Source: Fodinibius sp034521915
Lineage (GTDB): Bacteria > Bacteroidota > Rhodothermia > Balneolales > Balneolaceae
Length of the DNA stretch: 64,000 bases
Reading direction: 5' to 3'
Assembly: GCF_034521915.1 (NCBI RefSeq)
Contig: NZ_JAXHLU010000016.1
Span: 180,701-244,700, forward strand
A program made the translations under genes and the position numbers. Every line of letters begins with the position of its first letter. Position 1 is the stretch's first letter. The notes below the pieces were generated by a model. The model searched no databases and was not told the DNA's origin. It saw nothing but the letters and a program-made list of their open reading frames with translations. Below are positions 62,525-64,000 of this stretch, piece by piece.

Positions 62525-63067
62525 ATGCATTGGCATGATCGCATATTGATATTGAGTATTTACCGTAATTTCCTAAAAAAGTTAAACAAAATGCACAAAA
62601 AATATCACATCGGTATTTTCCATAGTTTTTCTGACTTGTTAAGCTATTTAGACGATAGGCTTATTTTTATAGGTAATAATCATAGAAATGCGTGTGTGCA
62701 GATTATACATGATGATGGCAAAACTGAGCTGAAAACAAAAGAATTTTTGACGAATAATAACTATGGCTTAAAAGAAAAAACAAATCTTCAATTAGAAATT
62801 TTATTCTCAAATACTAATAACAAATGGAATTCAAATAATTTTGATGTTTTCTTTGTAAACACAAAGTATAATGCAGAAAATATCCCATCCATAATTGAAG
62901 ATGTAAATAGCGATGACGTTGCCTTTACCAAAAAATCTTTCCATTTCCTCAATTCTGATTCATACTTTGATTATTATTATAAGTGGAGAAATAAAGGAAA
63001 GGTAGAAACTAGTGGTAACCCAAGTGAGCCGTGTAAAATGATAAATAAAAACGCGAAGCCATTTTAA
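62525..63067 (+). CDS. Cassette protein of unknown family
   Basis: From the ATG at 62525 (MHWHDRILILSIYRNF) the product has 180 residues; a TTG at 62483 would add 14. It is strand-rich with many Asn and Lys and ends in a polar tail. No family recognised. Confidence 0.5.
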   Translation: MHWHDRILILSIYRNFLKKLNKMHKKYHIGIFHSFSDLLSYLDDRLIFIGNNHRNACVQIIHDDGKTELKTKEFLTNNNYGLKEKTNLQLEILFSNTNNKWNSNNFDVFFVNTKYNAENIPSIIEDVNSDDVAFTKKSFHFLNSDSYFDYYYKWRNKGKVETSGNPSEPCKMINKNAKPF

Positions 63068-63103
63068 TTAGACGTGTAGCTCTTTTCAAAAATTCGTAGC
63101 GCC

Positions 63104-63226
63104 CTATAACCCGCATTAAGCGGACGCACCTCGCCTATTCTTTGCCAACTTTTGGCTTTTTCCCTGTCTGTTCATTACTTAACTAGTCAACCTTTTTAAG
63201 GTACCTTATACGCAATGGCGTTAACT
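63104..63226 (+). other. attC-like site E
   Basis: It starts CTATAAC, continues CCGCATTAAGCGG and ends with CTTATACGC...GCGTTAACT. The arms GCATTAAG and CTTATACG pair with one mismatch. Length is 123 bases. Confidence 0.6.
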
Positions 63227-63259
63227 GTAATGATTTGAGACTTAAATTTAAGCTATTGT

Positions 63260-64000
63260 ATGCCACTTTTTCTTCGGAGAGAATCAATTAGGATGCTCGA
63301 ATCAAGTCTTGATGCTTTACATACAGCTGCAAATAGACTGTCAAGATCAAAACGATATGAGATAAGGGAAAAAAGTTCCGAAAATGCTATTTCTATTGGC
63401 TTAATCGGTGTTTCAGCAGAACTTGCAATGGCTGCATGTTTAATCCATGCTCATGGTTTATCAATACAAAAAAGAGAGTCTGGTAATTTTAAAAGTTTTC
63501 CTGAAATCTTATCAGACTTTAGAAAACTTGTAAGTGAGGCGAGGCCAATTTCTGATTTTTTAGTTGAAGGGGTTAGTAACCCATCCTTACATAGACAAGA
63601 ACTAGAAAATAGAACCTCCAATTTTGGAATTCTATCAACCGCAAGAGCAGGTGGATTACATGCTGGAAAAGGACCTAATACTGAAGCGGCAATTTATGAA
63701 GCTAATGAAATAGCTGATTTCCTAACGTGCCTTTCTAAATCTGATAAAATTAAGCCCTACTTAAATCAAATCCCAGACCTAACTTCACAAAAGAAAGATA
63801 GAACTCTAATTTTAGAGGATGTTACTAAAAAAATAAAGGGTATGTCTGGGTCAGATAAAGAATCTGCAATTTCTTCAGTATTTTTAGTTTTGCCTGATAT
63901 TCCTGACAAAAATCCAGATTGGATTGATCTATTTGAAAAAGTTACGATTGCACCTAAATCACGAGATGTTACATATTTACTTGATGTTTTGGATTCTGCT
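63260..64000 (+). CDS. Helical cassette protein, 3' end outside the window
   Basis: The frame from ATG 63260 (or ATG 63293) is open to the last base, at least 247 residues. The N-terminal 60 residues are helical (SSENAISIGLIGVSAELAMA). A later segment has ILSTARAGGLHAGKGPNTEA, where R-A-G-G-L-H fits the R-x4-H spacing of HEPN ribonucleases, but the flanking pattern is not decisive. It follows site E by 34 bases. Confidence 0.6.
   Translation, partial: MPLFLRRESIRMLESSLDALHTAANRLSRSKRYEIREKSSENAISIGLIGVSAELAMAACLIHAHGLSIQKRESGNFKSFPEILSDFRKLVSEARPISDFLVEGVSNPSLHRQELENRTSNFGILSTARAGGLHAGKGPNTEAAIYEANEIADFLTCLSKSDKIKPYLNQIPDLTSQKKDRTLILEDVTKKIKGMSGSDKESAISSVFLVLPDIPDKNPDWIDLFEKVTIAPKSRDVTYLLDVLDSA

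Noticed and set aside
56870..63226. CRISPR array explanation for the repeated blocks in the cassette region
   Set aside because: Repeats are about 125 bp, diverged and palindromic, and are separated by whole genes, not by short spacers. No cas genes are present.

Overview
The window looks like a chromosome segment of a Balneolaceae-type bacterium (Balneolota/Rhodothermota, formerly placed with Bacteroidetes). This rests on gene content and protein style: a methylmalonyl-CoA mutase operon, a FdxA-type ferredoxin, many PAS sensor kinases, a bacterial Spondin_N lipoprotein, a short histone-H1-like protein, acidic proteins and moderate GC. The genus cannot be fixed by reading alone.

Bases 1-40,400 are mostly housekeeping. 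They carry the end of an ENPP-like phosphodiesterase, fdxA, folP, cdaA (c-di-AMP synthase), a minus-strand mutA-mutB-meaB operon for propionyl/methylmalonyl-CoA metabolism, an acyl-CoA dehydrogenase, PAS and hybrid-kinase signalling genes around sufE, dodecin and a cold-shock protein. Next come an M20 peptidase, a flavin reductase, a STAS protein overlapping an anti-sigma-kinase/GNAT fusion, a TauE/SafE-like membrane protein, an Rrf2 regulator, lplA, a CoA-transferase and a redox block (Crp/Fnr - small membrane protein - thioredoxin - OsmC - Dps - DUF302). A FabH-like synthase, an acetyl-CoA hydrolase/transferase, a two-component system, a broken Spondin lipoprotein, exported msrB-msrA, ferritin and a Fic protein follow. 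A DUF559 nuclease-like gene sits between mutB and meaB, tightly bracketed by two multi-hairpin repeats.

Bases about 40,400-52,000 look like an integrated element. A 3' piece of tRNA-Arg(ACG) marks the attachment site and is followed by a P4-type tyrosine integrase, a broken AlpA-like HTH gene, a run of small orphan genes, a tandemly duplicated nuclease-like protein, an AbiJ-like protein, an archaeo-eukaryotic-type primase-helicase, 14-bp direct repeats and a structured RNA candidate. The right end was not found. Bases 52,000-56,800 hold decayed genes (a UGA-interrupted ORF and a GIY-YIG pseudogene), a four-PAS HisKA_2 kinase and a SRAP/YedK protein.

Bases about 56,870-64,000 are the most unusual part. 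They hold a same-strand series of AT-rich orphan genes separated by imperfect palindromes of about 120-135 bp that begin with a TATAAC-like box and end with a GTTATAG/GTTATAC-like box. These look like attC sites, so the region reads as an integron cassette array with no visible integrase (a CALIN). The cassettes encode a phosphoribosyltransferase-like protein, TPR proteins, a membrane-anchored coiled-coil protein and several proteins of unknown family.

Nine points in the window look like single-base frame breaks (lplA, dps, three in the Spondin gene, two in an HTH gene, fic, GIY-YIG). Seven of the nine need one base to be skipped. This bias points either to insertion-type assembly errors or to real decay, and should be settled from reads before any of these genes is called dead.
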